Assembly (NCBI RefSeq): GCF_000350225.1
Contig: NW_005179004.1
Coordinates: 350,565-414,564 of the forward strand
Origin: Chondrus crispus
Lineage: Eukaryota > Rhodophyta > Florideophyceae > Gigartinales > Gigartinaceae
Direction of reading: 5' to 3'
Length of the DNA stretch: 64,000 nucleotides
Shown here in pieces: positions 21,293 through 32,683 of this stretch. A program made the translations under genes and the position numbers. The notes beneath the pieces were generated by a model. It was not told where the DNA came from and did not search any database. It saw nothing but the letters and a program-made list of their open reading frames with translations. The first letter of the stretch is position 1. Each line of letters starts with the position of its first letter.

Positions 21293-21603
21293 AAAATTTG
21301 CCGCAAAAATTCGTCAACCACTAGGCCACAGGCGCGAGCTTCTTGGTGTCCCCTTGGGCGCGCTTACTTTTCAAAACTCCCCCTCGACCAAGGGACACCA
21401 AACAAACGGCGCGGGTCACTGCGCAACACACAGGCAGGTATGTTCCCAAGTGTGACACAAACAAACAAACAGTGCGCCGCCCAAGGGCACCCGGTGAGAA
21501 TCGAAGTCACGAATGGTAGCGTAAATCTGGGCCCATAACCGGATGTTAAAATCGACGTCTAAAAAATTTGCCGCAAAAATTCGTTAACCACTAGGCCACA
21601 GGC
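21272..21603 (-). repeat. tRNA-like / SINE-like repeat, two copies, hosting Gypsy-B
   Basis: A ~60-bp sequence starting GATGTTAAAATCGA and ending GGCCACAGGC occurs at 21272 and 21542 (270 bp apart). On the minus strand it begins GCGCCTGTGGCCTAGTGG, a good pol III box A, and further on CTTCGATTCTCACC resembles box B. Ends GCGCCTG and CGGGTGC can pair as an acceptor stem with wobbles. On the plus strand, CTGGGCCCATAACC at about 21528-21541 equals the anticodon stem-loop of eukaryotic initiator tRNA-Met as I recall it. Between the copies is a near-perfect hairpin TTGGTGTCCCcTTGG / CCAAGGGACACCAA (21343-21401). A functional tRNA is not claimed. Confidence 0.5.
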
Positions 21604-22461
21604 TGTAGTGCAATGCGCCTGTCAGGCAGAAACCGCGGTCCGATCGTCCAGCAAAAACAACAACAGCAACAAAAAGAAGAACTGCCGATGGCACAGCGCT
21701 ACGGAGTGTCCGACTCTCCCTTCTCCGTTTAAACGAGCTTGCGACTCGTAGTAGCTCAGATCCCTGATAGGGGGGCACAGAGAAATAGCCCGGCCCGGGA
21801 TCGATGTGGTAGAGACTTGCAAAGAGAACTGCTCGACGAGTGTGGGGTGGGGCGCGTAATTAGGTACCCCGGTTCCACTGGGTTGTAAGGCCAATGCTCG
21901 TTGAGCTTCTTCGACACCTTGTAACGCGACAAGGCCTTCGACGGGGGCGTCGCAACGCAGCCCGACGGGATGAAATGAAAGTAGCAGCGCTACGTCAACT
22001 GTGCCGCCCGATGGCTCGAAACACCTACACCGGTTCGGTCGCAACCGAGGCCGATGGCACCAACACAAGATAAGGGAAAAATAGGTAGAATTACAGAGAG
22101 AAAGGATAGGGAAATAAAGGAAAGAAAAGGGAACCCCCGAGCGCAAAGGATAAAGTAATCTGTAGTTAAAGGGAATGTCTTGTAAAAGACGGACTTCAAC
22201 CAAGGCGATATCAGACTCTGGCAACTCGGGTTGGTTTATTGACTTGTTCGGTCAAAGGGCTAAGTTATATAGAGCCCCGCCGGGGCGAGTACAGTAGCTC
22301 TCGGCTCTAGATTCTAGATCTAATTAGTAAATAAATTAAATAATTAAAATAATCGTGCGCTTCGTCGCACACGTGTGTCCCCTAAACCCGGACCACAGTA
22401 TCCAATTTGTTTCGTTTTTCACTTCTTTTCACCCCCCTCGTCGGGTGCGTATTGCACTACA
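21604..22461 (-). repeat. Gypsy-B 3' LTR
   Basis: 858 bp, near-identical to 35006-35862. Its ends TGTAGTGCAAT / ATTGCACTACA form an 11-bp inverted repeat, longer than the usual TG..CA. Confidence 0.93.
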
Positions 22462-22473
22462 TATCCCCCTTCC
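22462..22473 (-). other. Gypsy-B polypurine tract
   Basis: In element sense GAAGGGGGATA lies directly beside the 3' LTR, the expected plus-strand priming site. Shorter than the Gypsy-A tract. Confidence 0.65.
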
Positions 22474-22584
22474 GAGCGCTCTTGTACGCCGCTCCGCCAT
22501 CGTATAATCTCCTCGCCGTTTCTCTCATAACCCTACACCGCCGTATCCGGTAATCGGTGAAAGTGCAAGAGCAAGACGGGCCCC

Positions 22585-24549
22585 ATGTTTCCTTCATTCT
22601 CGAGCCACTCGAGTGGTGGTACCAAACGCAAGCGCTACGGCGTGGGCTTTTCTTCCACTTCCCACGACCCTCTAAGTCTTCCTTCCATCCCTCGATTACC
22701 CCGTGATTCCCAACATGCTGGCCCTGTTGGCCACATCGATTCTGATCCTAACGCTCCGTCATCGCGTCGATACCCTGCTGCGTTGGAGCTCCACGATAAG
22801 GCCATGCGCCTTAATCCTGTGCTTTTCGCTTCCGCTAAATAGTTCTCTGTGATCGGTGTATGCGCCTTCGATGACATTCCTTACTCGGTCCCCGACGGCG
22901 CCGGTATGCTTACAGGACAAGTCCCCCTTCAAGCTATTCGGTCTTACGATTGGTTGGCTCGCATCGCCATTCCTCCCTCCATCCTGTGTCACACTCCGCC
23001 TCGTGGTCGTGCGGTGTTATCGACCCGCTTCATGACCGCTGTGTGCTACAGGCTTGAGCTGCCATTGACGCAGGATCTCATCCCTGAGGAATTCGGTTGT
23101 GACACGTGGCAGTTTCGCACCGAGGGCGAGCGGTCTTACCTCGATAACATGCTGGCCTGGACCTCCGATAACCCTCCTTGTGAAGCTAACCGCCTTTGGT
23201 TCAACCAACGGACCGTCTCGGGCGACGCTATGATGTGGACCAACGCCATAATTCCGGCTAATTTCCGACTTATCAAGCGGGGTACCATCCCCTTCTTTCA
23301 GCACACAGTGCGCTTCGAACGCCGTATTCGGTCTGACACGGGTTATTTTGTGGCCTACCAGATGTTGGAGGCGCGCGAAATTGCGAGGTGCCATTACGCC
23401 AATCGTTATCAACGTATTCCGTCGTGGTGGAGCCAATTTGAGGTCTGCCAAGGCTTCTGGGCTGAGCTCGGCCCTGTGTACGCGTATTACGGAAGGTATT
23501 TACGTGATCCTCGACATGGTATTTGGGTAGTCTTCCTCACAGAGTGGTGTACCAAAGTGGCAGTGACCCTCCTGTGGAAGACCTACGACTGCTGGAGGTT
23601 GTGGTACTTGCCTCCCCAGCTCATCAGCCTCATGCGACGCCTTGATTATTCGGTTCCCCTGGGCGGTGCTGATGCAGACACCGAACTGCATTTTCTCCTC
23701 GATGAAATAGAGGAGGTCGATTTAGACTTGATACCGCGTCAAAATTCCTCTCGTTCCTTCGGCCGGCAGCGCCCCTCCTTCTCTCCTCGTCGTGCTCATC
23801 GTGGTGCGGGGGACTACGCTTGGTTTAACCCCTGGACGGGATCGCAATGTTCTTGCGACGAGGCGCGTCTGAGTCAGCAGTATGGGAGTCAGACGCCCGT
23901 TTCGGTTGAAATGCCCGGGTTCCTTGCGGATCCCCGCGAGCGCGACCTCTGTCCCAGAGAGGCTTTGCGTTCTCGCCCTGTGTTACCGGTCTCACCGACT
24001 TCACTTCCTGTCGATCCGGCCGACCCGACTCTTCCCGTGAATGCTTCGACAAGGGTGACGAGAGCCCCTGGATGGGAGGAGATCAAATCCCCTTTGCGGT
24101 CCCATTCACCTCCAGTGGCCAGGTGTCAACCTCTATCAGAGACGAGAGAGGTCCCCTCGTCAGCTAGCCGGGCTGACAGTCTGTCCGTGCGCGCAGCCCC
24201 AGAAAGGAAGGGAAATTCTTTGTCCCTTACCCCCTCGGCTCCTCCTGCATCGTCTTTCCCTGTGCACGTCCCAGCTCGTCCCCCTTCTCCTGCGGCTGTT
24301 CCGGTTGCCGCCCCCTTGTCACCAATCGTCGACGCAGTCCAATCGACCAGGGGAGGTTCGACCTCCCCGTCTTCTCCAGATGTTATCAAAAAGAACGACG
24401 GCGCCGCCAGCGTCTATCGCACATTGCTCCGTGCTCACGGAATAAACGAGGGGGCTCTTCGAGGAGCGTCCCTCGTTGACCTGCGCTTATTGGCGCAGCT
24501 TGTCGCCTCACTTCCGAAGGAAAAATGCTTGGGTGAATTGTCCCATTGA
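22585..24549 (+). pseudogene. Antisense accessory ORF of Gypsy-B (unknown function, ~650 aa with one stop)
   Basis: On the strand opposite to gag-pol, ATG 22585 opens 85 codons to a TAG (22840-22842); the same frame then runs on to 24549 with no other stop, so the undamaged gene was about 654 codons. The N-terminus has a basic stretch (TKRKRYG). The central part (to about residue 390) is aromatic-rich and folded-looking (YQRIPSWWSQFEVCQGFWAEL, KTYDCWRLWYLPPQ). The C-terminal third is rich in Pro, Ser and Arg, and a short leucine-rich helix ends the protein. No signal peptide, membrane span or known catalytic motif is seen. It sits exactly where Gypsy-A has its antisense ORF; weak in-register likeness (ERSYLDNM with EAEYVDRM; WSQFEVCQGFWAE with WAWSTCNAFMSE) is suggestive, not proof. 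Confidence 0.55.
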
Positions 24550-27500
24550 CCCATTGCCGATCGTAGCGTCCTGCCAATCCGTATTCGGATCATTGTCCTC
24601 TGAGAGTGTCGTCTCATCGTCGACACTTCCCTTCGTTCCACCGAAAATAAATTGCATTTCCTTCTCCTATCAACTTCCTCCTCTTGTTGCACTTGTCTTC
24701 TCTTTATCCAACACGTACGTCATCCTTCTCCTCATTTTCCTTTTTCTCCTTTATCCAACACGTACGTCATCCTTCTCCTCATTTTTCTTTTCCTCCGCTT
24801 TTTTTTCTCTCGCGAGTTCAGTAGGTCCGTTTCTCGCTTGCTTCCCTCACTGAGGGAGTACTGACTCCCCTGTAGTCTCTAAATGCGATCCGAATATGCG
24901 GACCATCCGGGTGATGTGTTCCTCGATGTTTGAACATCGATATATCCTCATCCATGGTGGTACCGTCTGCCTTGATGGCCTTAGCGAAGTCCCCCTCGAG
25001 ATTCATCTCTCCTTTTCCTGCTCGTCAGCTTTGAACGCACAGAGTCACTGTACGTCTCCGTTTCGCAGGCTTGTCTTCTCGTGCAATTTTGAACGTAATG
25101 CTGACGACGTCCTCGTCGTCGCTTTGTGAGATTCACCTTCCGAACCCCCTTTGTGTGGTCTCTCGTAGCTGTCGAACAGCCACATTCATTCTCCACGTGC
25201 TCCCAAAAAATCTTTCTCTCCTGGTACCCCATTTCTTTCTTTGTCGAACTGGACGGCGTTTGCTCGCGCGTCACCTTCGGCGATGGTGTGCGCGTCGCGG
25301 GGTCCTGATCCGCTTACTGTTATCTTCTGGGGCGGCTTGTCAACATCCCATTGTGGGGTCGCGTCCTCTGCGTCTACACAAAAAAAATAATGATGATGGA
25401 GAAGGGAGGGGGGAACGAGGTTATGGCGTCAACTGTATTCATTTTGCGCTTACCGGTTAGCAGAGTTTGCTGGCCTGGAGCAGGGGGGGAAGGGGTATCA
25501 AGGCCTCAATCTGTCTTCCTCTCCTGCTTGTCATCTCCTCGGTCTTAGTTCGACCTCTACGCCGGCGACGCCCTTGGCATAGCAAACTGTAGTCTCCTGT
25601 GGGGGTGTCCATCAGCTTTCGGGGTGTTCACGAACGACCATCCTCAGTCGTAATTTGGGGCATTTGGGAGAGTGAAGGGGGGGTTGGTTCTCAAGCTTCC
25701 TCCTCTTGTGATTTCCGTGGTCGCAAGATCGGCGCCTGGAGTCTGATGGCAACAAACGTGATACGTGTGCATTTCCCAGCGGCGGCTGCTGCTTTCCATA
25801 ATTTTTCTTTTTAAAATATTCTCACGGCCGCTTCACACGTGTGTCTCCGTGCACTTGTCTGCCGGTGGTTTTCGTTTCTAAGTCAATAGAATGACTCGTC
25901 TCTCGTTGTGTCGGCTGCACACAACGTCCTCGTGCGACTACCTCTGCCGCCGGCATGTCGTGTCGTCACCTCCAGTGTACATCCGACCCCCTGGTCGTCT
26001 TCTGTTCCCATCTATGCTCCTCTTTGAATCCTGAGATACCTCCTCTTGATTCGTGCTCCCTTCGTACAACCTCCCTCACTTCCTGCCGAACCGTACTGTA
26101 CGTGTCTACGCGAAATTGTCAGCCTGCATTCCGCGTAGCAAAAATTGCAACTTCCCGCAACGCGTTCCCACGTCCCTGATATCCACCTCTGGTCTATGCC
26201 AATTTTTCCTCCTCTTTTTCTTGCATCCTACCCTCACTCGGGGCTCAGCGTATCCCCTCATTTGCCTCTAACTCCCCCTTCGTTCGCCGAATGTGGGACG
26301 CTTGACACAAGTGACCTACTGATCGCATACTGTAGTCAGTCGCGCCGTCAATCGTCCGCGGACGATCGACGATCAATATCGGGGTCCCAGGTTGCCCCGG
26401 TGTAATCGACGTCGCTTAGCTTGCGAGTTCCCCTAGCTCTTCTCTTCCTGGCTCGGGGAATTAAATTGGGAACGTCATTACCCCAACAAAGGCACGTTGT
26501 CGTCACTCGACGCCGTCAATCGGGTTGAAAGCTCGTCGTGTCCGCCTTTCCTTTTCTTTTTTTGAAGTGTACGTTCTACAGTTCCTCCTCTTTTCCAACT
26601 CGTCTGCCCTTCCGTCCACGTTAGGGACAACTGTCCCTGTCGCAAAAGGGTTCGTGGGGCGACTTCCTCGATGGCTTTCGTATGCCGGTTTCCTCAATCT
26701 TGCACGATTTCTCTCTCCTTTCTCAGCGGTTCAGTGTGATGATCCGCGTGAAAGCCTTGACACTCAGTCGACTCTCGATCGTGACGAGTCCCCTGTCTTC
26801 CATCAGCATTCCCTTTTCTCTTGGGGTTGCTTCGCAGGCCCTCTCGACCTTCTGCGTGCGTCATCCTCATCCGCCTCTCCTATTTGCCTGCCTTTCGAAA
26901 ATGGGCTACAGTACAGTCAAGCTATCACGAGCATTGACATACATGAATGTGTATACAATTTTTTTAGTCGTTGCTCGTCGATGATCGACCTTGTCGATCT
27001 TCCCTCGCGCTTGTTCATCACACCGGGCCCGCCATCGCGACAACCAGCTGGTACCTCCGTAAAACGGGTTGCTTCGGGATCGCCTAACTCGGGGTGCCAC
27101 ACGCGCGTAGGTGCGTAGGTCGCTCTTCTCCTCCACTTGTCGTCGCGTTTCTCAAAGCCACCTAGGGCTCGCCCTGCTGCCAGCCTTGCGATTTGGGCGG
27201 GCTTCGCCTTTCCTTTCTCTTCTCCTGCTCGTGTCTTCCGAGCACACTCAACGAGGATCTCTGCAACACAAAAAATAGAAAATAAACAAAGGAGACAAAA
27301 CAAAAAACAACAGCAAGAGAGAGATAAAACAAAAACAATTAGTGGGGGGAGGATACCGTCATGAGCCCATAAGTAATGTGTCCGTCACGGAGGGCTGATC
27401 GAATATCTCGGTCCCCTCATTTCTCCGCTTTCGTCATTGTCCTGCTTCGGTGTCGCGCTCGTCCTGGTCAGCATGACATTATGTCATCACCCTCGTTAGC

Positions 27501-28131
27501 GCGGCACGTCGGGAAGGCAGAGGGCGTCCTCAGTATAATTTAGCGTTCTTCGCGTGCCCTCGATCCTTTCCCAGGCGGTGTTATAAACTAGGGAAGTTGA
27601 TCTTCCTGGTCGGCGAGCGTCCGTCTCACTGTTTCTTGAGCCTCATCAGCACCTCGGAAGCAAATGTTTGCCAAAGCCGTCGGCGGGTGCGTCCGTCACA
27701 TTCTACACTGAATGTAGGAAGACAACCGTGGGGCGGCCTTGGGCACTTGTATCGTTGTTGTTGGCACCCCTCGCGTGCCCTTCGCTTACCCAGTAATTTT
27801 CCTAATCTTGCTTATAATTGCAAGGGACGGCTACGGCTCCTTCTGACTCATTTTTCCAGATTGGTATCTCCTCGTGGACACTTCCCATTCTTCCGATTAA
27901 ATTACACTTCGTGCATTCGAATCGTACGTCCGAACGTTAGCTCATGTCCCGTTTGCAGTAATGCGAATGCATACTGTACTCCATCATCCGGACTGACGAT
28001 ATCACTTTCCTATTTCTAGAACCGTCCCTCACGTCCATCCCTTAACGTACGGGTTTACGCGGGTCGCCTGCTTCTTTCCTCTTCTCATACTCTACTCACA
28101 GACCTCGCGTCTGGCCTCTTCTTGACAGTCA
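24550..28131. other. Rest of Gypsy-B accessory block; pyrimidine-rich on plus, no gene supported
   Basis: 3.6 kb rich in C and T on the plus strand. It contains a 47-bp tandem duplication (TTATCCAACACGTACGTCAT at about 24704 and 24751). A 197-residue plus-strand frame (26525-27118) exists but shows no recognised motif. Near 28060-28095 the minus strand is purine-rich (GAGAAGAGGAAAGAAG), a possible internal polypurine tract just downstream of the chromodomain. Confidence 0.45.
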
Positions 28132-29830
28132 TTATCCAGGCAGCGCGCGCGCGATTTGCGCGGGTAAGGACAGCCGCTTCCTTCGGAAGTAATTGACTGT
28201 TGCGCTGCGGGGTAACTGCTCAATGGGCTCCCACGTCGCGTCCTCGGTGGTATACCCATACCATCTCACTTTGAGAATTAATTTCTCCTCGTCGTAGCCG
28301 TTGTCCACGATCTTGTCGATCACATACTCTTGACTCTCGGCTCCTTCTTTCTGCGTGTCCAACTGTCCGTCCCCCTTCCGAAGAGCCCGCGACTCATCCT
28401 CATCCTGCTCTTCCGAAACTACCATCTCTTGTAGATCGGGCGGGATGCCCGCAGCTTCCTGATTTATCACAGGTTCGTCATCCGTCCTATCCTTCGCTTG
28501 CGCGGCGGGTTCTTCTCGTTCCCCTTCTCGATTAAGGAACTGTAGCGCTTGTCGTAGCCCGATTATCGGCGTGTAGTCCATGGGACTAGGGGCTAATTCG
28601 ACTCTATCTCGCGACACGCGCTCTTCTTGGTCGCCGATGGCAATGACGACCGTATTCTCAGTTGACTCCTTCACTTGATACGGACCCGTAGCCACTTGTG
28701 CCAACATATGTTTCGGCTCGGTGGCCGTGCCTTGCTCCTTTCAAAGGAGTACGTATGATCTTGAAGGGATGTCATACTTCGGCTTGCGGAGCCTTGCGTC
28801 AAAGTTTCTCTTGTAGCGCGCTTGTTCTTTCCGCAAGCTCTTATCAGCGCCTTTCATCAGGCTCTCCAACCACGACTGCCATTTCAGGTAGTATGCTCGT
28901 GACGAGCTGAAGTTCTCCAAAGTTGGCTGCGCTTGTAACGCAATGCTTCTCGGCGCCCGAGCAAACACCAGCTCGAAGGGCGCGATGTTCGTAGTTCGAT
29001 GAGCTTGCGTGTTGTATGCGAACGTCACAGCGTCGCTAAATAGGTCCCAGTCCTTGGGATGCTCTCCAACATATTTTCGCAACGCGGAAGTCAGCGTGCG
29101 GTTAAATGTCTCAACTTGGCCGTTGGCTTGCGGGTGGTACGTAGTCGTCAACACATTGCGTATGGCGAGAATTCGGCAGACATTCTGAAAGAACCGGGCC
29201 GTGAACTGTGTTCCATTGTCGGACAGCAGCCTGACCGGCGGTCCGTACACGAATACCCAATGGTGAACGAAGGCTTGTGGGATGTGCGCAGCTGATATCT
29301 TCTTCAACGGTACGGTTCGTACCAGTTTCGAGTATCGATCGCTGATCACGGGAATATACCGATTTCCTCGTTTAGTTGTAATTAGCTCGCCGAGGATGTC
29401 GATGGCGACAAACTCTAGCGGAGCTTCGGGCGTGAACAGCTTCATTTCCTTCGTGTTTCTTCTTAACTTCACCCTTTCCCGCGCACATGCGGCGCAATTC
29501 TTCGCGACTGCGTAGCAGTCTAGGGCCATCGTAGACCAGTAAAAATATCTTCTCGATGTCTTGTAAAGTTTCCAGTCTCCCGGGTGGCCTGCCAATTTTG
29601 CGTAGTGGCTCAACCCTAGGACGCGGTCCCTTAAAGATTGTGGAATTACCACTTGTACAAACTCCGCCGCGGTACGGCATAGAGTTCCTTCGAGTTCCTC
29701 GGTCTCCATGCTGAACGTTCTCACCTTTCCGGCGTCTATTTCTTCCTTGATGCGGTTGCAGAAGGGGTCGACGGCTTGCTCGCGAATGAGCTCCTCCGGA
29801 GTGACAGCTTGGAATTGATCGAGGCGATCA
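28132..29830 (-). pseudogene. Gypsy-B integrase, GPY/F module and chromodomain
   Basis: One frame from about 29830: DQFQAVTPEELIREQ linker, zinc finger (HYAKLAGHPGDWKLY ... CAACARERVK), DDE core (FVAIDILGEL, RLLSDNGTQF, YHPQANGQVETFNR), then SRSYVLL followed by an in-frame TGA at 28741-28743. The frame continues through the GPY/F module (TGPYQV) and an acidic linker to a chromodomain (EYVIDKIVDNGYDEEK, LKVRWYGYTTEDATWEP) that ends at 28132. Catalytic residues are intact. The stop removes the targeting part unless read through. The integrase frame differs from the RT frame; the shift lies in a G-rich run near 29825. Confidence 0.92.
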
Positions 29831-31796
29831 GGGGCGGTCCCCCCTCAAGAGCGAGGATGTCGTCTAACGCGTCAAAACTGTCCTCGTCCTCCACTGTACC
29901 CTCGGCCGGTTCGGCCATAAAGCATGGGATTTCGTCGTCGATTTCGTCGACGGTTTCTCCTGCGGTCCGTAATCTTGACAGGGCGTCAGCCTGGCTGTTC
30001 GCCTTGCCCTTATTGTACTTGATTTCGAAATCAAAATCCGAGAGGCGGAGCCTCCATCGGATTAATCTCCCGCTGGGGTCGGTTGCGTTCATCAACCACC
30101 TCAATGAGGCATGGTCGGTATGCACAATGAAGTGCTCGCCATATAGATATGGTCTTAAAGTCTGTACGGCCCAAATTACTGCTAGACATTCTTTTTCTGA
30201 TACAGAATAGTTTCTCTCGGCTGCGGCTAACGTTCTTGAAAAGAACCCGATGGGTTTACGTTGCGCATCCGGATGCGTTTGAAATAATGCAGCGCCTATT
30301 TGATAGTCGCTTGCATCGATATCTACCGAGTAGGGTAGGTCCTTCTTCGGCAGCGCCAACACCAGCGGTGCCAAGATGGCGTCCTTGAGCTTATGAAAAG
30401 CTTTTTCGCACGGTTCGTCGAATCCCTCCAACTGGACCGGTTGTCCCTTTTTCAATAGTTGATTGAGCGGATGCGCGATTTTCGCGTAATGTAGGACAAT
30501 CCGACGGTACACATTACAAAGTCCCAAGAAGCTTCTGAGCTGGGTCTGCGTTTGAGGGTACCTCACTTGTTCCAACGCCGCGATGCGAGCGGCATCAACC
30601 TCCCATGTACCTGGCCGAACGACATGGCCCAGGTACTTGATCTTTTCGACGAAAAATTCGCACTTTCGAAGCTTGAGCTTCACACCTGCCTTCTCCAATA
30701 CAGAAAGTAATTCATCCACGTGCACGATGTGCTCCTCCCACGACTTGCTAAAAATTATTATGTCATGCAGATACACCCAACAGCATTTCCAACGGAACGG
30801 AGAGAGCAGGATATCCATTGCTCTCTGGAACGTCGCTGGTGCGTTGGTTAGCCCGAAGCGCATTCTTGAGAAGCGATACAGACCTGAGTGACACGAAAAT
30901 GCGGTCTTGTCGCGGTCGCACTCAGGGATAGGCATCTGCCAATATCCCGAGATTGCGTCCAACGCGGAGAAAACCTTGGTGTCACCAAGCGAGTCCAGAC
31001 ACTCATCTATGCGCGGTAAAGGGTACGTGTCCTTCACCGTTACCGCGTTTAACCTGCAGTAGTCTACGCAAAAGCGCATCGATGCGTCCGGCTTGGGCAC
31101 TAACAAAACGGGCGACGCCCATTCTGACTGCGCCGGTTCGATGAATCCTGCTTCTAACATCTTCTGTACTTCTGCGTCCTCGACCTCCCGAGCCCTTAGA
31201 CCGGCTCGGTAGGGAGCTTGTGCGATGGGCCTGGTCTCCGGGACTAGCTCGATCCGGTGGACCGTGGTATTAATTTCACTAAGGGTCCCATCCCACATCT
31301 TAGAGTATTTCGTCAACATCCGTCGGAACCGCTCCCGCAGCCGTTCCGGCACGTGGCTCAGGTCAAGGTCCTCCACGTCCGGCGGTGGGGGCTCAATCCG
31401 CTGTTCCGGCTTCGACGATGCCGTTGCAGAGAGCCCACTCGACCGTTCTTCTGGCTGGTCCTCACGCGCTTGATCCGACGGTTCGCATCTTGTCTCGCCC
31501 TTAGGCGTCTTGGTAGAATTAGGAAAATTTTCCTTGTTCCTTTCTTGAATTCCGAGAACTTCACCAATGGTGGTTTTGCTCTCGAGCGCGGCCCTCGGGT
31601 GCGGTAATAATTCTGCCACCACTTGGCCTTTTTGCACCCTGACAGGGTACGTCCAAAAATTGGCAACGAGTAAACGAAAGGGCCTGTCAGGCTCAACCTG
31701 AACGACACCATTCGTGCACGTCAACCCGTGCCTTTTGTACAACGACGAGTACGGCTGAACCACAACCAAGCCTGCCCTTGGAGGTGCATTGCACAA
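29736..31796 (-). pseudogene. Gypsy-B reverse transcriptase and RNase H (YLHD, catalytic Asp lost)
   Basis: RT motifs in order: PVLLVPKPDASMRFCVDYC, FSALDAISGYWQMP, FGLTNAPATFQRA, and VYLHDIIIF. The first Asp of the YxDD metal-binding pair is His (codon 30765-30767, CAT for GAT), which should abolish polymerisation. RNase H follows (YSVDIDASDYQIGAA, ERNYSVSEKECLAVI, FIVHTDHASLRWLM, GKANSQADALSR). The Arg of the usual VDYRxLN is also changed (VDYCRLN). The first ~80 residues are the pro-RT linker. The frame continues past the true RNase H end only as out-of-frame sequence. Confidence 0.93.
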
Positions 31797-32680
31797 CGCG
31801 TTGCGTCCCTGGCTGGATAGTCGTGGCTCTTGCTACTTTTACCTTAGGGGAAACTCGCTCCCGCTTTCCATCATTCTCGTTCTCTCCCGGGACGAGATTC
31901 TTCTTCCCTTTTCTCGCCGAGAACCGCCTAATTATCAGAACCTCCGAGAAGTCCGCCAATTCAACCGTTTTCTTCCTTGGAGAAATTGCTTCCACAAACC
32001 GGTCACAGTAGTCCGCGCCTAGAATTAGCGGGACTGCTAGTTTTTCGCATACAATAAACTCGGCTGCGGCCACGAATTTTCCAAGCCTCACAGGCATTCT
32101 AATTGTGCTGAGAGTCCGGAGTGGCCTATTGTTCGCGTCGCCAATGTCTTGGGTCGGTCCGTAGGACACCAACATTTCCATTCCTGCCGGAAGTTCCGAC
32201 CTTCGAACCAAATTCGGTCCGGCACCTGTGTCCAATTCGGACAACACTCGACTCATCAATCCGACCGTTGGTCCAATGTCCGCGTAAACTTTGTATTTTT
32301 TTCGCGCGAGGACCAAGATCTTTTCAGGAAATTCCTGTCGCTTAAACCTGTACCAGGGCCTACGAATTTGATCCATCGGATGATCCTTGTCCCGACTTAG
32401 AATTTCCTTGACAACAGTCGGCTCCTTCGCCCTAGCCATTATTCCAACTACCTTCTCGTCGAGGCCTTCCCTTCTTGCTAGAGACGGGGAACGGGACTGA
32501 GTCCCGGACGCAGTACGTTGAACCTGCGCCTCTCGTGACTCCCTCAAGATTCCCCTCTCTAGTTTTCCTGCGGCTGCGGGTTCCTTCTCACGTCCGACGA
32601 CGCGGCCCCGCGGCGGGCCCTCTGAAGGGTTGGTTCGACCTCGGCGTTGAAGCACTCGGCGTGCTCGCCGTCTGCGAATC
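31693..32680 (-). CDS. Gypsy-B retropepsin region
   Basis: Protease domain with active site LDTGAGPNLVRRSEL and the C-terminal PLILGADYCD motif, in a frame +1 relative to gag. The open frame starts inside the last codons of gag (about 20 nt overlap), so translation needs a +1 frameshift or re-initiation; the first start-like codon (GTG 32655) is unlikely to be used. A basic, low-complexity N-terminal stretch precedes the domain. The frame overlaps the RT frame at its end by about 100 nt. Confidence 0.85.
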
Positions 32681-32683
32681 GAA

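Noticed and set aside
23017..23451. Minus-strand ORF within the Gypsy-B antisense gene
   Set aside because: Shadow frame opposite a better-supported ORF with normal amino-acid composition.
26525..27118. 197-codon plus-strand ORF in the Gypsy-B block
   Set aside because: Pyrimidine-rich sequence gives Ser/Leu/Phe/Pro-rich translation; no recognised motif. Kept only as part of the unannotated block.
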